Positions 1 through 6,250 are shown, counted from the first letter of the stretch. The stretch: DNA of 10,034 bases from Bacillota bacterium (GCA_023459495.1 JAEWTL010000042.1:1-10034), one strand, 5' to 3'. The notes: generated by a model not told the origin, from the letters alone. Translations and numbers: made by a program.

Positions 1-48
1 GATTACCAGTTCCATTTCGCCTTGATGGTTGTTTTGTTCTTCCAGCAT
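1..48 (-). CDS. 5' end of an unidentified gene, cut by the window edge
   Basis: An ATG at 48-46 opens a frame that stays open for 16 codons to the window edge, giving MLEEQNNHQGEMELVI. A GGAG ribosome binding site lies six bases upstream, and a promoter with an extended -10 box lies at 71-79. Together these make a genuine start likely even though only 16 residues are visible. The gene begins just beyond the terminator of the transporter operon on the same strand, so it is probably transcribed independently. The visible N-terminus is hydrophilic and acidic, with no signal peptide. It is too short to assign to a family. Confidence 0.6.
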   Translation of the reverse strand, partial: MLEEQNNHQGEMELVI

Positions 49-70
49 GCTATTCTCCGCCGTTTCTTTT

Positions 71-79
71 ATTATACCA
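71..79 (-). promoter_or_regulatory. Extended -10 promoter of the left-edge gene
   Basis: On the minus strand TATAAT (76-71) is directly preceded by TGG, giving the extended -10 form TGnTATAAT. No good -35 hexamer is visible at 16-18 bases, where the sequence is T-rich because it is the tail of the upstream terminator. Extended -10 promoters often tolerate a poor -35. The predicted transcription start lies about 17 bases upstream of the ATG. Confidence 0.55.
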
Positions 80-92
80 TACTTTGTACAAC

Positions 93-123
93 AAAAAAGG
101 CTGCCAACTCTTTGTCAGCAGCC
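93..123 (-). terminator. Rho-independent terminator of the osmoprotectant transporter operon
   Basis: Read on the minus strand, GGCTGC and GCAGCC form a 6-bp stem around a 13-base loop, followed at once by six T residues (98-93). It lies about 40 bases after the stop codon of the binding-protein gene. A second, stronger hairpin (126-149) sits directly upstream of it in the transcript. Confidence 0.75.
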
Positions 124-125
124 TG

Positions 126-152
126 ACCGGAGAGCATCGTCTCTCCGGTTTT
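126..152. terminator. Second hairpin after the binding-protein gene, possibly acting on the plus strand
   Basis: ACCGGAGAG (126-134) and CTCTCCGGT (141-149) form a perfect 9-bp stem with a 6-base loop. On the plus strand it runs into TTTT. On the minus strand it is followed by the 93-123 terminator instead of a T-run. It may block antisense transcription entering the operon, or protect the 3' end of the transporter mRNA. The stem is seen directly; the role is inferred. Confidence 0.5.
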
Positions 153-165
153 CTGGATAGCTTCC

Positions 166-1071
166 TTAGTCAATCAGTCCCTTGTCCTGAAGCGCCTGAA
201 CGGCAACATCTCTCGGGTCGGCCCCTTCGTCGACCATCAGGTTATAATTCTGCATGTCCTCATCCGAGAACTGGCCGTCGAGCAATTTCAGCGCATCCGC
301 CACCGCGGGATTCGCGTCCGCGTAGTCCATCCGGATGATGGGCACGACGTAATACGGCGGGAAGAAGTTCATGTCGTCCGTGAGGTTGACGAGGTTGTAC
401 TTGGCGATACGGCCATCCGTGCTGAACGATACGTTGACGTCGATCTGTCCGTCGCGCAGCGCCGCATACGTCAGGCCCTGATCCATCGGCAGCTCCTCTT
501 TAAACTCAATCCCGTACGCCTGCTTCAGGCCGGGCAGACCGTCCGTGCGGCCCAAAAACTCATTGTCGCAGCCCATTACCATGTCCTTGGCATAGGGGAC
601 GAGATCCGAAACCGTGGAGATACCGAGTTCCTGCGCGGTCTCCGCCGTGACGGAAAGCACGTACGTGTTGTTCCAACCCATCTCGTTAAGCCACGTGATG
701 CTGTACTGCTCCTCAAACTGTTGCTTAACATAATCGTACGTATCCTGCGGGCTTAAAATATCCGTCTGCTCGAGGATCGCGCCGTAAGCTGTGCCGGTGA
801 ATTCCGGATACACATCGATCTCGCCGCTCTTGATCGCTTCAAAGCAAAGCATCGTGCCGCCGAATTCCGTGACCTCGGCCGTGTAGTCCGTTTTGGCCTC
901 TATTAAAACAGCAAGCATCTGTCCGGTTAGACGCTGTTCCGTGTAATTCTTATGTCCGATCCTTACGACCTTATCGCCCTCCTGGCCTGCGCTGGTCTGA
1001 GCGGAGCAGCCGGCCATCATTCCTGCGGCGAGCAGCATCACTGCGAGTAAAATCAATCCTGTTCTTTTCAT
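166..1071 (-). CDS. opuCC: Osmoprotectant (glycine betaine/carnitine/choline) ABC transporter substrate-binding lipoprotein
   Basis: This 301-aa protein is the extracytoplasmic receptor of the importer encoded upstream. The N-terminus is a lipoprotein signal peptide: positive MKR, a hydrophobic run, then a lipobox ending AGC, with Cys22 as the lipidated residue. The mature part matches the OpuAC/ProX-type quaternary-amine binding family. Recognisable segments are IGHKNYTEQ near the start of the mature domain, FGGTMLCFEAIKSGEIDVYPEFTGT around residues 70-95, and a C-terminal lobe with FFPPYYVVPI. The aromatic-rich segments fit a cation-pi ligand cage. The ATG has a strong GGAAGG ribosome binding site. 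It is the last gene of the operon, 62 bases after the permease, with a small hairpin in the gap. The exact ligand (betaine, carnitine, choline or another trimethylammonium compound) cannot be read from sequence; the family call is secure. Confidence 0.93.
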   Translation of the reverse strand: MKRTGLILLAVMLLAAGMMAGCSAQTSAGQEGDKVVRIGHKNYTEQRLTGQMLAVLIEAKTDYTAEVTEFGGTMLCFEAIKSGEIDVYPEFTGTAYGAILEQTDILSPQDTYDYVKQQFEEQYSITWLNEMGWNNTYVLSVTAETAQELGISTVSDLVPYAKDMVMGCDNEFLGRTDGLPGLKQAYGIEFKEELPMDQGLTYAALRDGQIDVNVSFSTDGRIAKYNLVNLTDDMNFFPPYYVVPIIRMDYADANPAVADALKLLDGQFSDEDMQNYNLMVDEGADPRDVAVQALQDKGLID

Positions 1072-1106
1072 TATTCCTTCCTTTCCCTGTTTATCGTTTT
1101 ATTGTG

Positions 1107-1121
1107 CCGGCTTGAGGCCGG
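1107..1121 (-). other. Intercistronic hairpin between permease and binding-protein genes
   Basis: CCGGC (1107-1111) and GCCGG (1117-1121) form a short 5-bp GC-only stem with a 5-base loop, in the only sizeable gap (62 bases) within the operon. There is no T-run, so it is not a standard terminator. In binding-protein-dependent transporters such hairpins can stabilise or segment the mRNA so that the receptor is made in excess. That role is inferred here. Confidence 0.3.
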
Positions 1122-1133
1122 GTGACAATCTGT

Positions 1134-1775
1134 TTATTTTGCGGCGATTCCCTTGGAAGTCATCGCCTTTTCGAGCATTCCCAGCACAAAATCCGTCAGC
1201 AGCGCCAGCAGCGCGGCCGCGATGGCACCCCAGATCATCATGGGGTAATTCATCATGCCGATGCCCTGATAGATGAGCTTGCCCAGACCACCTGCGCCGA
1301 TCAATGTGGCGATGGTGGCCACCCCGATGCCAGTGACAGTCGCGATGCGCACGCCACCCATGATGACCGGCACGGCCAGCGGCGTCTGCACCTTATAGAG
1401 AATCTGTGTGCGCGACATGCCCATGCCCTTGGCCGCTTCGATGACCGAAGGGTCAACGTTGCGGATACCGATGTAGGTATTTTTGATGATCGGCAGCAGC
1501 GCGTATAGGAAGAGCGCGCTGATTGCGTTCGGGTCCTTGATGCCGACTACCGGGATCAACAGCGCGAACATCGCAAGGCTGGGTACGGTCTGCAGCACGT
1601 TCGCCACGCCGATGATGGCGCTTGCAAGCTTTTTATTTTTCGTGATTGACATACCGATGGGGATGCCCACAAGGCACGCGAGCCCCACTGCGGTGAACGC
1701 AAGGTATACGTGATGCCCTGTCGTGCTCAGTATTTCTCCCAAGTTATTGGCGATATAGCTAAAGAACTTGTCCAA
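1134..1775 (-). CDS. opuCB: Osmoprotectant ABC transporter permease
   Basis: This 213-aa inner-membrane protein of the binding-protein-dependent transport family forms the translocation pore. It has several hydrophobic segments (roughly residues 22-42, 52-78, 85-100, 133-160 and 178-200). Its cytoplasmic EAA loop, EAAKGMG at residues 113-119, docks on the ATPase. Length matches OpuCB-type permeases (about 210-220 aa). The start is TTG at 1775, abutting the ATPase stop to give TAATTG, with GAGGGG six bases upstream; no in-frame ATG fits better. Only one permease gene is present, whereas Bacillus opuC has two (CB and CD). The pore is therefore probably a homodimer, unless a partner lies elsewhere in the genome. 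Confidence 0.92.
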   Translation of the reverse strand: MDKFFSYIANNLGEILSTTGHHVYLAFTAVGLACLVGIPIGMSITKNKKLASAIIGVANVLQTVPSLAMFALLIPVVGIKDPNAISALFLYALLPIIKNTYIGIRNVDPSVIEAAKGMGMSRTQILYKVQTPLAVPVIMGGVRIATVTGIGVATIATLIGAGGLGKLIYQGIGMMNYPMMIWGAIAAALLALLTDFVLGMLEKAMTSKGIAAK

Positions 1776-2912
1776 TTAAAACCCCTCGCTTTCCGGAATG
1801 ATCTCGGTCAGCACGTTCAAAATGCTGGGCTCCGTGATGATACCTACCGTCGCTTTACCGTCCAGAACCGGTATGAACCGCAGCTTGTGCTGTTCGCGCA
1901 GCCGCAGCACTTCGGTAAGCGGCGTGTCGGGGCTGACGGTGATAACATCGGTTTTCATGACGTCCTTCATTTTGACCTCGTGGTCGCTGACCCGGTTGAG
2001 CTGACGCCGTCCCACCATGCCTTCCATGATATCCGGATCGTTCCCGCTCCGGTTTACAACGACCAGCGCTTCGCAGTTCTTCTCGCGCATCAACTCCAGC
2101 GCGTGCGCCACCGAACGGTTCATGCCGATGCGCACTACGTCCCGGTTCATGATGTCGCTGGCGCGCAGCATATCGGGCGTCTTCCAGAGCCGGTCCCTGC
2201 CGACAAAGCTTTCGATGAAGCTGCTGGCCGGATTCTTCAATATGCTTTCAGGTGTATCGTACTGCACGATGTTCCCGTCCTGCATCACGGCAATCTTGTC
2301 GCCGATCTTGATGGCCTCGTCGATATCGTGGGTGACGAACACGATCGTCTTGTGCAGTTCCTCCTGCAGCTTTAAAAGCTCGTTCTGCAGCTGGCCCCGC
2401 GTGATCGGATCGAGCGCGGAAAACGGCTCGTCCATCAGCACGATGTCCGGGTCGTTCGCGAGCGCCCGGGCCACGCCCACACGCTGCTGCTGTCCGCCGG
2501 ACAGCTCGTTGGGATAGCGATTCAGGTAGCTTTCGTGTGGGAGATCTACCATATCCAACAGTTCCACCGTCCGCTGAGCGATCTTCGACGGATCGTTCTT
2601 CGTGAGGCGCGGTACGACCCCAATGTTCTGGCCCACGGTCAGATGGGGGAAAAGGCCCACCTTCTGAATGACATAGCCGATATTCCGCCGCAGATCAATG
2701 GGATTCACGTTTTTGATATCCTGTCCGTCGATCAGGATCGTGCCGCTCGTCGGGTCCTCCAGCCGGTTGATCATCCGCATCGTGGTGGTTTTGCCGCAGC
2801 CGCTCTCACCGACGAGCACAACAAGCTCCCCCGAAGCGATTTCGAGGCTTAAGTTTTTTACCACCATAGTGGCACCGTCGTAAGTTTTACATACGTTGTT
2901 CAGTTGTATCAT
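1776..2912 (-). CDS. opuCA: Osmoprotectant ABC transporter ATP-binding protein with C-terminal tandem CBS domains
   Basis: This 378-aa ATPase energises uptake by the downstream permease and binding protein. All ABC motifs are intact: Walker A GESGCGKT at 35-42, Q-loop Gln83, signature LSGGQQQ at 137-143, Walker B IVLMDEP at 157-163, D-loop SALD and H-loop His195. After about residue 245 come two CBS repeats, roughly 253-310 and 317-372. The second carries the typical VMKTDVITVSPDTPLTEVLRL pattern in two parts. In OpuA/OpuC-type transporters this CBS pair gates activity by ionic strength or nucleotide binding; that role is family knowledge. The start ATG has GGTGAAG just upstream, and the gene begins 8 bases after the stop of the preceding unknown gene, so the two are surely co-transcribed. 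Family assignment is certain; the symbol is by similarity to Bacillus OpuCA. Confidence 0.95.
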   Translation of the reverse strand: MIQLNNVCKTYDGATMVVKNLSLEIASGELVVLVGESGCGKTTTMRMINRLEDPTSGTILIDGQDIKNVNPIDLRRNIGYVIQKVGLFPHLTVGQNIGVVPRLTKNDPSKIAQRTVELLDMVDLPHESYLNRYPNELSGGQQQRVGVARALANDPDIVLMDEPFSALDPITRGQLQNELLKLQEELHKTIVFVTHDIDEAIKIGDKIAVMQDGNIVQYDTPESILKNPASSFIESFVGRDRLWKTPDMLRASDIMNRDVVRIGMNRSVAHALELMREKNCEALVVVNRSGNDPDIMEGMVGRRQLNRVSDHEVKMKDVMKTDVITVSPDTPLTEVLRLREQHKLRFIPVLDGKATVGIITEPSILNVLTEIIPESEGF

Positions 2913-2920
2913 GCTTCACC

Positions 2921-3526
2921 CTATAACCATTCCTTCAGTATTTCTTTCAGGTGCACAAGCGTCTCCGCTTTTTGCACGCTTCTTTCGCCCTTGCTTCTGG
3001 TTTTGACCAGATAACTGACGACAGCAAGAACATCCTCATCCGACATTCCGCTTTCTTCCTGGTCCGCGGGGACGACAGGTTGGCTGCCGGTCTTGAGGCT
3101 TTCCCTGATCAAAAAGTCGATGTCTTCAGCCTGCATCAGCGCAAGCTCCGAGTCCTTATCGATTGCCGCTGCCTGCCGCTGCGCTGCGTCGAGGCTGCAC
3201 GCCGCAAAGTTGACGCCTTCAAACAGCTTGGAACTGTTTCTGGAGTACTCGCTCCAGCCCTTCTGGTTGTTCAGATATGCTGTGAAAAAGCGGATCTCCC
3301 GCGCCGTGACATGCTCCAGTTTTTCGCTTTCCATCAGCAGCAGCAAATGGATCGATTTTTTGGAAATCATGTATACGATGATCCGTTTGCTCCACGTTCT
3401 GAACTTCTCGTTGAAAAAGCACGCCGCCTCCAGTATTTCGTCCTGTTTGGCTGTAAAATCCAGTCGTGCGCCCTGCTCGGACGGCGTAATCAGCTTTAAT
3501 GCGACATCATATATGTTCTTAATCAT
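2921..3526 (-). CDS. Unrecognised protein, first gene of the osmoprotectant transporter operon
   Basis: I do not recognise this protein of about 201 aa. It ends 8 bases before the ATPase gene, so it is almost certainly translated from the same mRNA. The N-terminal half is mixed alpha/beta in character, with one hydrophobic stretch (SKRIIVYMISKKSIHLLLLM) that looks like a buried strand-helix and not a clear membrane helix. A Gln/Ala-rich acidic middle leads to a Lys/Glu-rich C-terminal helix. There is no signal peptide and no obvious helix-turn-helix, so it does not look like the MarR-type GbsR/OpuCR regulators that often sit beside opu genes. Three in-frame ATGs lie at 3541, 3532 and 3526. 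Only the last has a plausible ribosome binding site (GGTGGG, 7 bases upstream), so I place the start there. Its position suggests a regulatory or accessory role in compatible-solute uptake, which is inference only. Confidence 0.8.
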   Translation of the reverse strand: MIKNIYDVALKLITPSEQGARLDFTAKQDEILEAACFFNEKFRTWSKRIIVYMISKKSIHLLLLMESEKLEHVTAREIRFFTAYLNNQKGWSEYSRNSSKLFEGVNFAACSLDAAQRQAAAIDKDSELALMQAEDIDFLIRESLKTGSQPVVPADQEESGMSDEDVLAVVSYLVKTRSKGERSVQKAETLVHLKEILKEWL

Positions 3527-3561
3527 ACGCATACCCACCATATTTTGTTGTTACTCTATCT

Positions 3562-3591
3562 AGGTTAAACGATCAAAGGAGGGCTTGTCAA
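3562..3591 (-). promoter_or_regulatory. Possible promoter of the transporter operon
   Basis: On the minus strand a consensus TTGACA (3591-3586) lies about 60 bases upstream of the first gene. At 17-18 bases from it the best -10 candidates are TTAACC or TAACCT, which are weak. A weak -10 behind a perfect -35 fits a regulated, stress-induced operon, but the call rests mainly on the -35 match. Confidence 0.35.
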
Positions 3592-3723
3592 GTCAAAGCA
3601 ATGATATAATGGATTGGATAATGTAGAATAAGCAAATATAATGGCGCTTAGAACGCCGATTGAAAAACATTTCCGAATGGAGCATTTCTTGCAGTCCAAA
3701 CAGCCGCCCGGCTCTGAGCCATT

Positions 3724-3760
3724 CAGCTGCGGTGTAGTGGTGTCGTAAAAATCGCAGCTG
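3724..3760. repeat. 8-bp inverted repeat with 21-base spacer
   Basis: CAGCTGCG (3724-3731) is exactly mirrored by CGCAGCTG (3753-3760). The spacing of the two arms would suit a dimeric regulator on adjacent helical turns, or a long-loop RNA hairpin. It sits four bases from the next inverted repeat. No function can be assigned from sequence. Confidence 0.45.
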
Positions 3761-3764
3761 ATTA

Positions 3765-3790
3765 AGATACCGCCCGAAAAAACGGTATCT
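3765..3790. repeat. 8-bp inverted repeat with 10-base loop
   Basis: AGATACCG (3765-3772) and CGGTATCT (3783-3790) are perfect reverse complements around a loop with an A6 run. On the minus strand the loop reads T6 but no T-run follows the stem, so it is not a standard terminator. It could be an operator, or a hairpin in a short transcript. Confidence 0.45.
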
Positions 3791-3912
3791 TTGGACTCCA
3801 TTTTGGAAGGAAAAACTTTTTTGCCACAGAGGTAAAGGACAATCGTAACGCAGGAATAAATATTGAATAAACAGTGATGAGGCGAAAGAATTATCGAACT
3901 AAAGTGGAAATA

Positions 3913-3941
3913 TTGAATATATTACGGTATAATCCTATAAT
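3913..3941 (+). promoter_or_regulatory. Promoter of the lrp-type regulator/ald unit
   Basis: TTGAAT (3913-3918) and a perfect TATAAT (3936-3941) are separated by 17 bases. A second perfect TATAAT (3928-3933) sits 17 bases after TGGAAA (3905-3910), so two overlapping promoters may exist. The leader to the ATG at 3967 is only about 20 bases and already contains the ribosome binding site. A promoter here also rules out the longer upstream start of the regulator. Confidence 0.65.
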
Positions 3942-3966
3942 CAAATTAATCTTTCCGGAGGAACAT

Positions 3967-4413
3967 ATGGACGAACTGGATATTCGGATCCTGAGGTATC
4001 TTCAGAAGAACGCGCGCGCGTCCCTGTCGGAGATCGGGCAGAAGATCAACCTTTCGGTTTCGGCTGTGGGCGAACGGGTGAAGAAGCTGGAGGCATCAGG
4101 AGCCATCAGCCGGTATGTTGCCATCATCGACGGAAACTTCTTTCACAAGGAGCTGACAGCTTTCATGTTCGTCAGCCTCGAGAACCCCAGCTTCATCGGC
4201 AACTTCCTGCAGTTTGTTCAGAACGAAAACGATATACTGGAATGCCATTATATCGCGGGCAATTACGACTATGTCCTGAAGATCGTGACAAACAATCCGT
4301 CCAGCCTGGAAAAGCTTCTGAACAAGATCAAAAGCGTACCCGGCATCGTCAAGACATATACTAATGTGGTTCTGGCCACCTGCAAAAGCAACGAGTCCGT
4401 TTATCCGGAATGA
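3967..4413 (+). CDS. Lrp/AsnC-family transcriptional regulator, probable local regulator of alanine dehydrogenase
   Basis: This 148-aa DNA-binding protein has an N-terminal winged helix-turn-helix (about 1-50, beginning MDELDIRILRYLQKNAR, with the recognition helix around SVSAVGERVKKLEASG). It ends in a C-terminal RAM/AsnC ligand-binding domain (about 63-140) containing the typical GNYDY turn at 98-102. Lrp-family proteins bind amino acids at RAM dimer interfaces and form octamers. I start it at 3967 because GGAGG lies five bases upstream and the domain begins exactly there; the frame extends 31 codons further but across the promoter. It lies 26 bases before ald on the same strand. Mycobacterial and proteobacterial ald genes are commonly controlled by a neighbouring Lrp-type AldR that senses alanine, so control of ald is likely but inferred. 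Confidence 0.93.
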   Translation: MDELDIRILRYLQKNARASLSEIGQKINLSVSAVGERVKKLEASGAISRYVAIIDGNFFHKELTAFMFVSLENPSFIGNFLQFVQNENDILECHYIAGNYDYVLKIVTNNPSSLEKLLNKIKSVPGIVKTYTNVVLATCKSNESVYPE

Positions 4414-4439
4414 TAATCTGATTTTCAGAGGTCTTTTTT

Positions 4440-5564
4440 ATGACGATCGGCGTGATCAGGGAAATCAAGAACAACGAATTTCGTGTGGGCCTGACGCCCG
4501 GCGGCGTACATGTGCTGGCGCGCGAAGGGCACGAGGTGCTGGTGGAAGCCGGTGCGGGCAACGGAAGCGGGTTTTACGACGAGGAGTATGTGCAGGCGGG
4601 TGCGGCGGTCATGGCGGACAAGAAGGCAATATTCGACCGCGCGGACATCATCGTCAAGGTGAAGGAGCCGTTGGAGCAGGAATACGCGCTGTTCCGCGAG
4701 GGCCAGACGCTGTATACCTATCTGCACCTCGCGCCGAACCCGGCTCTTGCCAAAGCGCTGCTGGACCGCAAGGTAACGGGCATTGCGTACGAAACGGTGG
4801 AGCTAAAGAACGGCATGCTGCCGCTGCTGGCCCCCATGAGCGAGGTGGCGGGGCGCATGTCCATTCAGGTAGGCGCAAACCTGCTGCAGAAACCTAACGG
4901 CGGCCTCGGCGTGCTGCTGGGCGGCGTCAGCGGCGTCATGCCTGCCAGGGTTGTGATCGTGGGCGGCGGCACCGTGGGCACCAACGCCGCAAAGATGGCG
5001 GTAGGGCTTGGTGCGGACGTCACGATACTGGATATCAGCCTGCCGCGGCTGCGTTACCTCGACGACGTATTCGGCGGGCGCCTGAAGACGCTCGTCTGCA
5101 ACGCGTATAACGTCGCACAGGCCGTAAAGGAAGCTGATCTGCTCGTCGGCGCGGTGCTGGTGCCGGGTAAGAGCGCCCCGAGGATCGTCACTGCCGATAT
5201 GGTGAAGACGATGAAGAAGGGCTCGGTCGTTGTGGACGTGGCGATCGATCAGGGTGGCTCCATCGAGACCATTGACCATGCGACCACGCACGATCATCCT
5301 ACCTACGACTGTTTCGGTGTCATCCACTACGCTGTCGCCAACATGCCGGGCGCAGTACCCAGAACGTCTACGCTGGCGCTGGAATCCGCTACGCTGCCAT
5401 ATCTGGTGAGCCTGGCGAATAAGGGCGTGGCGCGTGCGCTGCGCGAGGACGAAGCGTTGCTGAAGGGGCTCAACACTGCCCGCGGCTGCATGACCTGCCA
5501 AAACGCGGCGGACAGCCTCGGCCTTGCATACCGCGGCCCGCTTGAACTGCTGGATACCCTCTGA
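4440..5564 (+). CDS. ald: Alanine dehydrogenase (EC 1.4.1.1)
   Basis: This cytoplasmic enzyme catalyses the reversible reaction L-alanine + NAD+ + water to pyruvate + NADH + ammonium. It links amino-acid catabolism or ammonia assimilation to pyruvate. At 374 aa it has the usual family length. Catalytic and substrate residues are present at the standard positions: Arg15, Lys75, His96 and Asp270. The NAD-binding Rossmann loop GGGTVG spans 175-180, with the ribose-binding Asp198 after it. The tail carries C-M-T-C at 350-353, which I have not linked to a function. The ATG has AGAGG eight bases upstream. It follows the Lrp-type regulator by 26 bases and is closed by a strong terminator 17 bases after its stop, so these two genes form the whole unit. 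Confidence 0.97.
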   Translation: MTIGVIREIKNNEFRVGLTPGGVHVLAREGHEVLVEAGAGNGSGFYDEEYVQAGAAVMADKKAIFDRADIIVKVKEPLEQEYALFREGQTLYTYLHLAPNPALAKALLDRKVTGIAYETVELKNGMLPLLAPMSEVAGRMSIQVGANLLQKPNGGLGVLLGGVSGVMPARVVIVGGGTVGTNAAKMAVGLGADVTILDISLPRLRYLDDVFGGRLKTLVCNAYNVAQAVKEADLLVGAVLVPGKSAPRIVTADMVKTMKKGSVVVDVAIDQGGSIETIDHATTHDHPTYDCFGVIHYAVANMPGAVPRTSTLALESATLPYLVSLANKGVARALREDEALLKGLNTARGCMTCQNAADSLGLAYRGPLELLDTL

Positions 5565-5581
5565 GAAAACGAAGACCCATG

Positions 5582-5607
5582 CGCCGGAGCACACGCTCCG
5601 GCGTTTT
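5582..5607 (+). terminator. Rho-independent terminator after ald
   Basis: CGCCGGAGC (5582-5590) and GCTCCGGCG (5595-5603) form a perfect 9-bp stem with a tetraloop ACAC, followed by TTTTG. It begins 17 bases after the ald stop codon. Confidence 0.9.
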
Positions 5608-5678
5608 GTATTGGCCCGCAGCTTCACGGATTGCCGCGGAGGCTGTGATATGGTAATATGCAGGAAGGAGGTGTGCTT

Positions 5679-6239
5679 ATGGAATATGAGATTTGTCCCG
5701 TCAGCGCGGATAACGCGCAGGACTTCATCACCTTCTTCGATAACCAGGCGTTCACCGACAACCCGGACTGGGCGGGCTGCTACTGCGTGTTCAACCAGTT
5801 TGCGGGCACAGAGGCCGAATGGCTGGCGACCACCGCGGAGCAAAACCGCGCTGCCGCGCTGCGCATGATCAGCGACGGTCGCATGAAAGGGTATTTGGCC
5901 TATGCGGACGGCAAGGTGGTCGGCTGGTGCAACGCCAACGACAAGCGCGTGTATCCGCAGTTTTCGCAGGTCGGCGACGACGGGGACAGCCGCATCTGCG
6001 CCGTAACCTGCTATGTGATCGACCCGCAGCACCGGCGGCAGGGCATTGCCCGCGCGCTGCTGCGCCGCGCCGTGGCGGACGCTGCCGCTGCCGGCTTTGA
6101 TTACTTTGAAGCTTTTCCTGTCGAAGGCGGGCAAACTGCCGCCTCGCACTATCACGGCCATCCCGGACTGTATGCGAGCGAGGGTTTTGCGGTGCGGACG
6201 CAGGAGGGACGCCGCCTGTGCATGCGCAAACCCCTATAG
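5679..6239 (+). CDS. GNAT-family N-acetyltransferase
   Basis: This 186-aa protein is of the acetyl-CoA-dependent GNAT superfamily; the acceptor substrate is unknown. The acetyl-CoA pyrophosphate-binding motif is RRQGIA within the segment ICAVTCYVIDPQHRRQGIA, a good motif A (beta-strand, then Q/RxxGxA). Before it lies a region with DNPDWAGCYCVFNQF, including a Cys-x-Cys pair, which I associate with a group of uncharacterised clostridial GNATs. After it come FEAFPVE and an H-x-G-H segment near the C-terminus. The start at 5679 is chosen for its near-perfect AAGGAGGTG ribosome binding site six bases upstream; an in-frame ATG seven codons earlier has none. It is preceded by the ald terminator, so it is a separate unit. 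A weak promoter-like TTGCCG/TAATAT pair (5631-5659) sits too close to the ribosome binding site to be trusted. Confidence 0.88.
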   Translation: MEYEICPVSADNAQDFITFFDNQAFTDNPDWAGCYCVFNQFAGTEAEWLATTAEQNRAAALRMISDGRMKGYLAYADGKVVGWCNANDKRVYPQFSQVGDDGDSRICAVTCYVIDPQHRRQGIARALLRRAVADAAAAGFDYFEAFPVEGGQTAASHYHGHPGLYASEGFAVRTQEGRRLCMRKPL

Positions 6240-6250
6240 AAGGTCCCCAA

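Larger units (their letters stand above)
3565..3801 (-). pseudogene. Cys-rich 78-codon ORF, possible relic of a DUF3795-like protein
   Basis: This ATG-to-stop frame lies in the divergent intergenic region. Its middle reads CLDCKKCSIRKCFSIGV, a CxxCxxCxxxxC cluster. That resembles the Cys-rich metal-binding segment of DUF3795-type small proteins, where a stretch like C-x2-C-x-IRKC precedes further cysteines. After this segment the frame becomes unlike that family and runs across the TTGACA of the operon promoter. There is no ribosome binding site before the ATG, and two inverted repeats fall inside the frame. I read it as either a decayed fragment or chance. The resemblance is from memory of the motif only. 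Confidence 0.25.
3542..3966. other. Divergent intergenic region between transporter operon and lrp/ald
   Basis: About 425 bases lie between the two divergent transcription units, AT-rich at both ends. It holds the candidate minus-strand operon promoter (3562-3591), the Cys-rich ORF, two 8-bp inverted repeats (3724-3760 and 3765-3790), and the plus-strand promoter (3913-3941). A second possible -10 (TATAAT, 3605-3610, plus strand) has no properly spaced -35. I see no tRNA or recognisable riboswitch. Confidence 0.6.

Noticed and set aside
1710..2375. Plus-strand frame of about 220 codons across permease and ATPase genes
   Set aside because: Antisense to intact ABC transporter motifs; composition typical of a shadow frame.
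3874..3966. N-terminal extension of the Lrp-type regulator
   Set aside because: It overlaps the TATAAT boxes, has no ribosome binding site, and falls outside the family's domain boundary.
4803..6161. Long minus-strand open frame (about 450 codons) opposite ald and the acetyltransferase
   Set aside because: It spans two genes with clear families, motifs and ribosome binding sites on the other strand, plus a terminator. It is His/Arg/Val-rich in the manner of antisense frames in GC-rich DNA.
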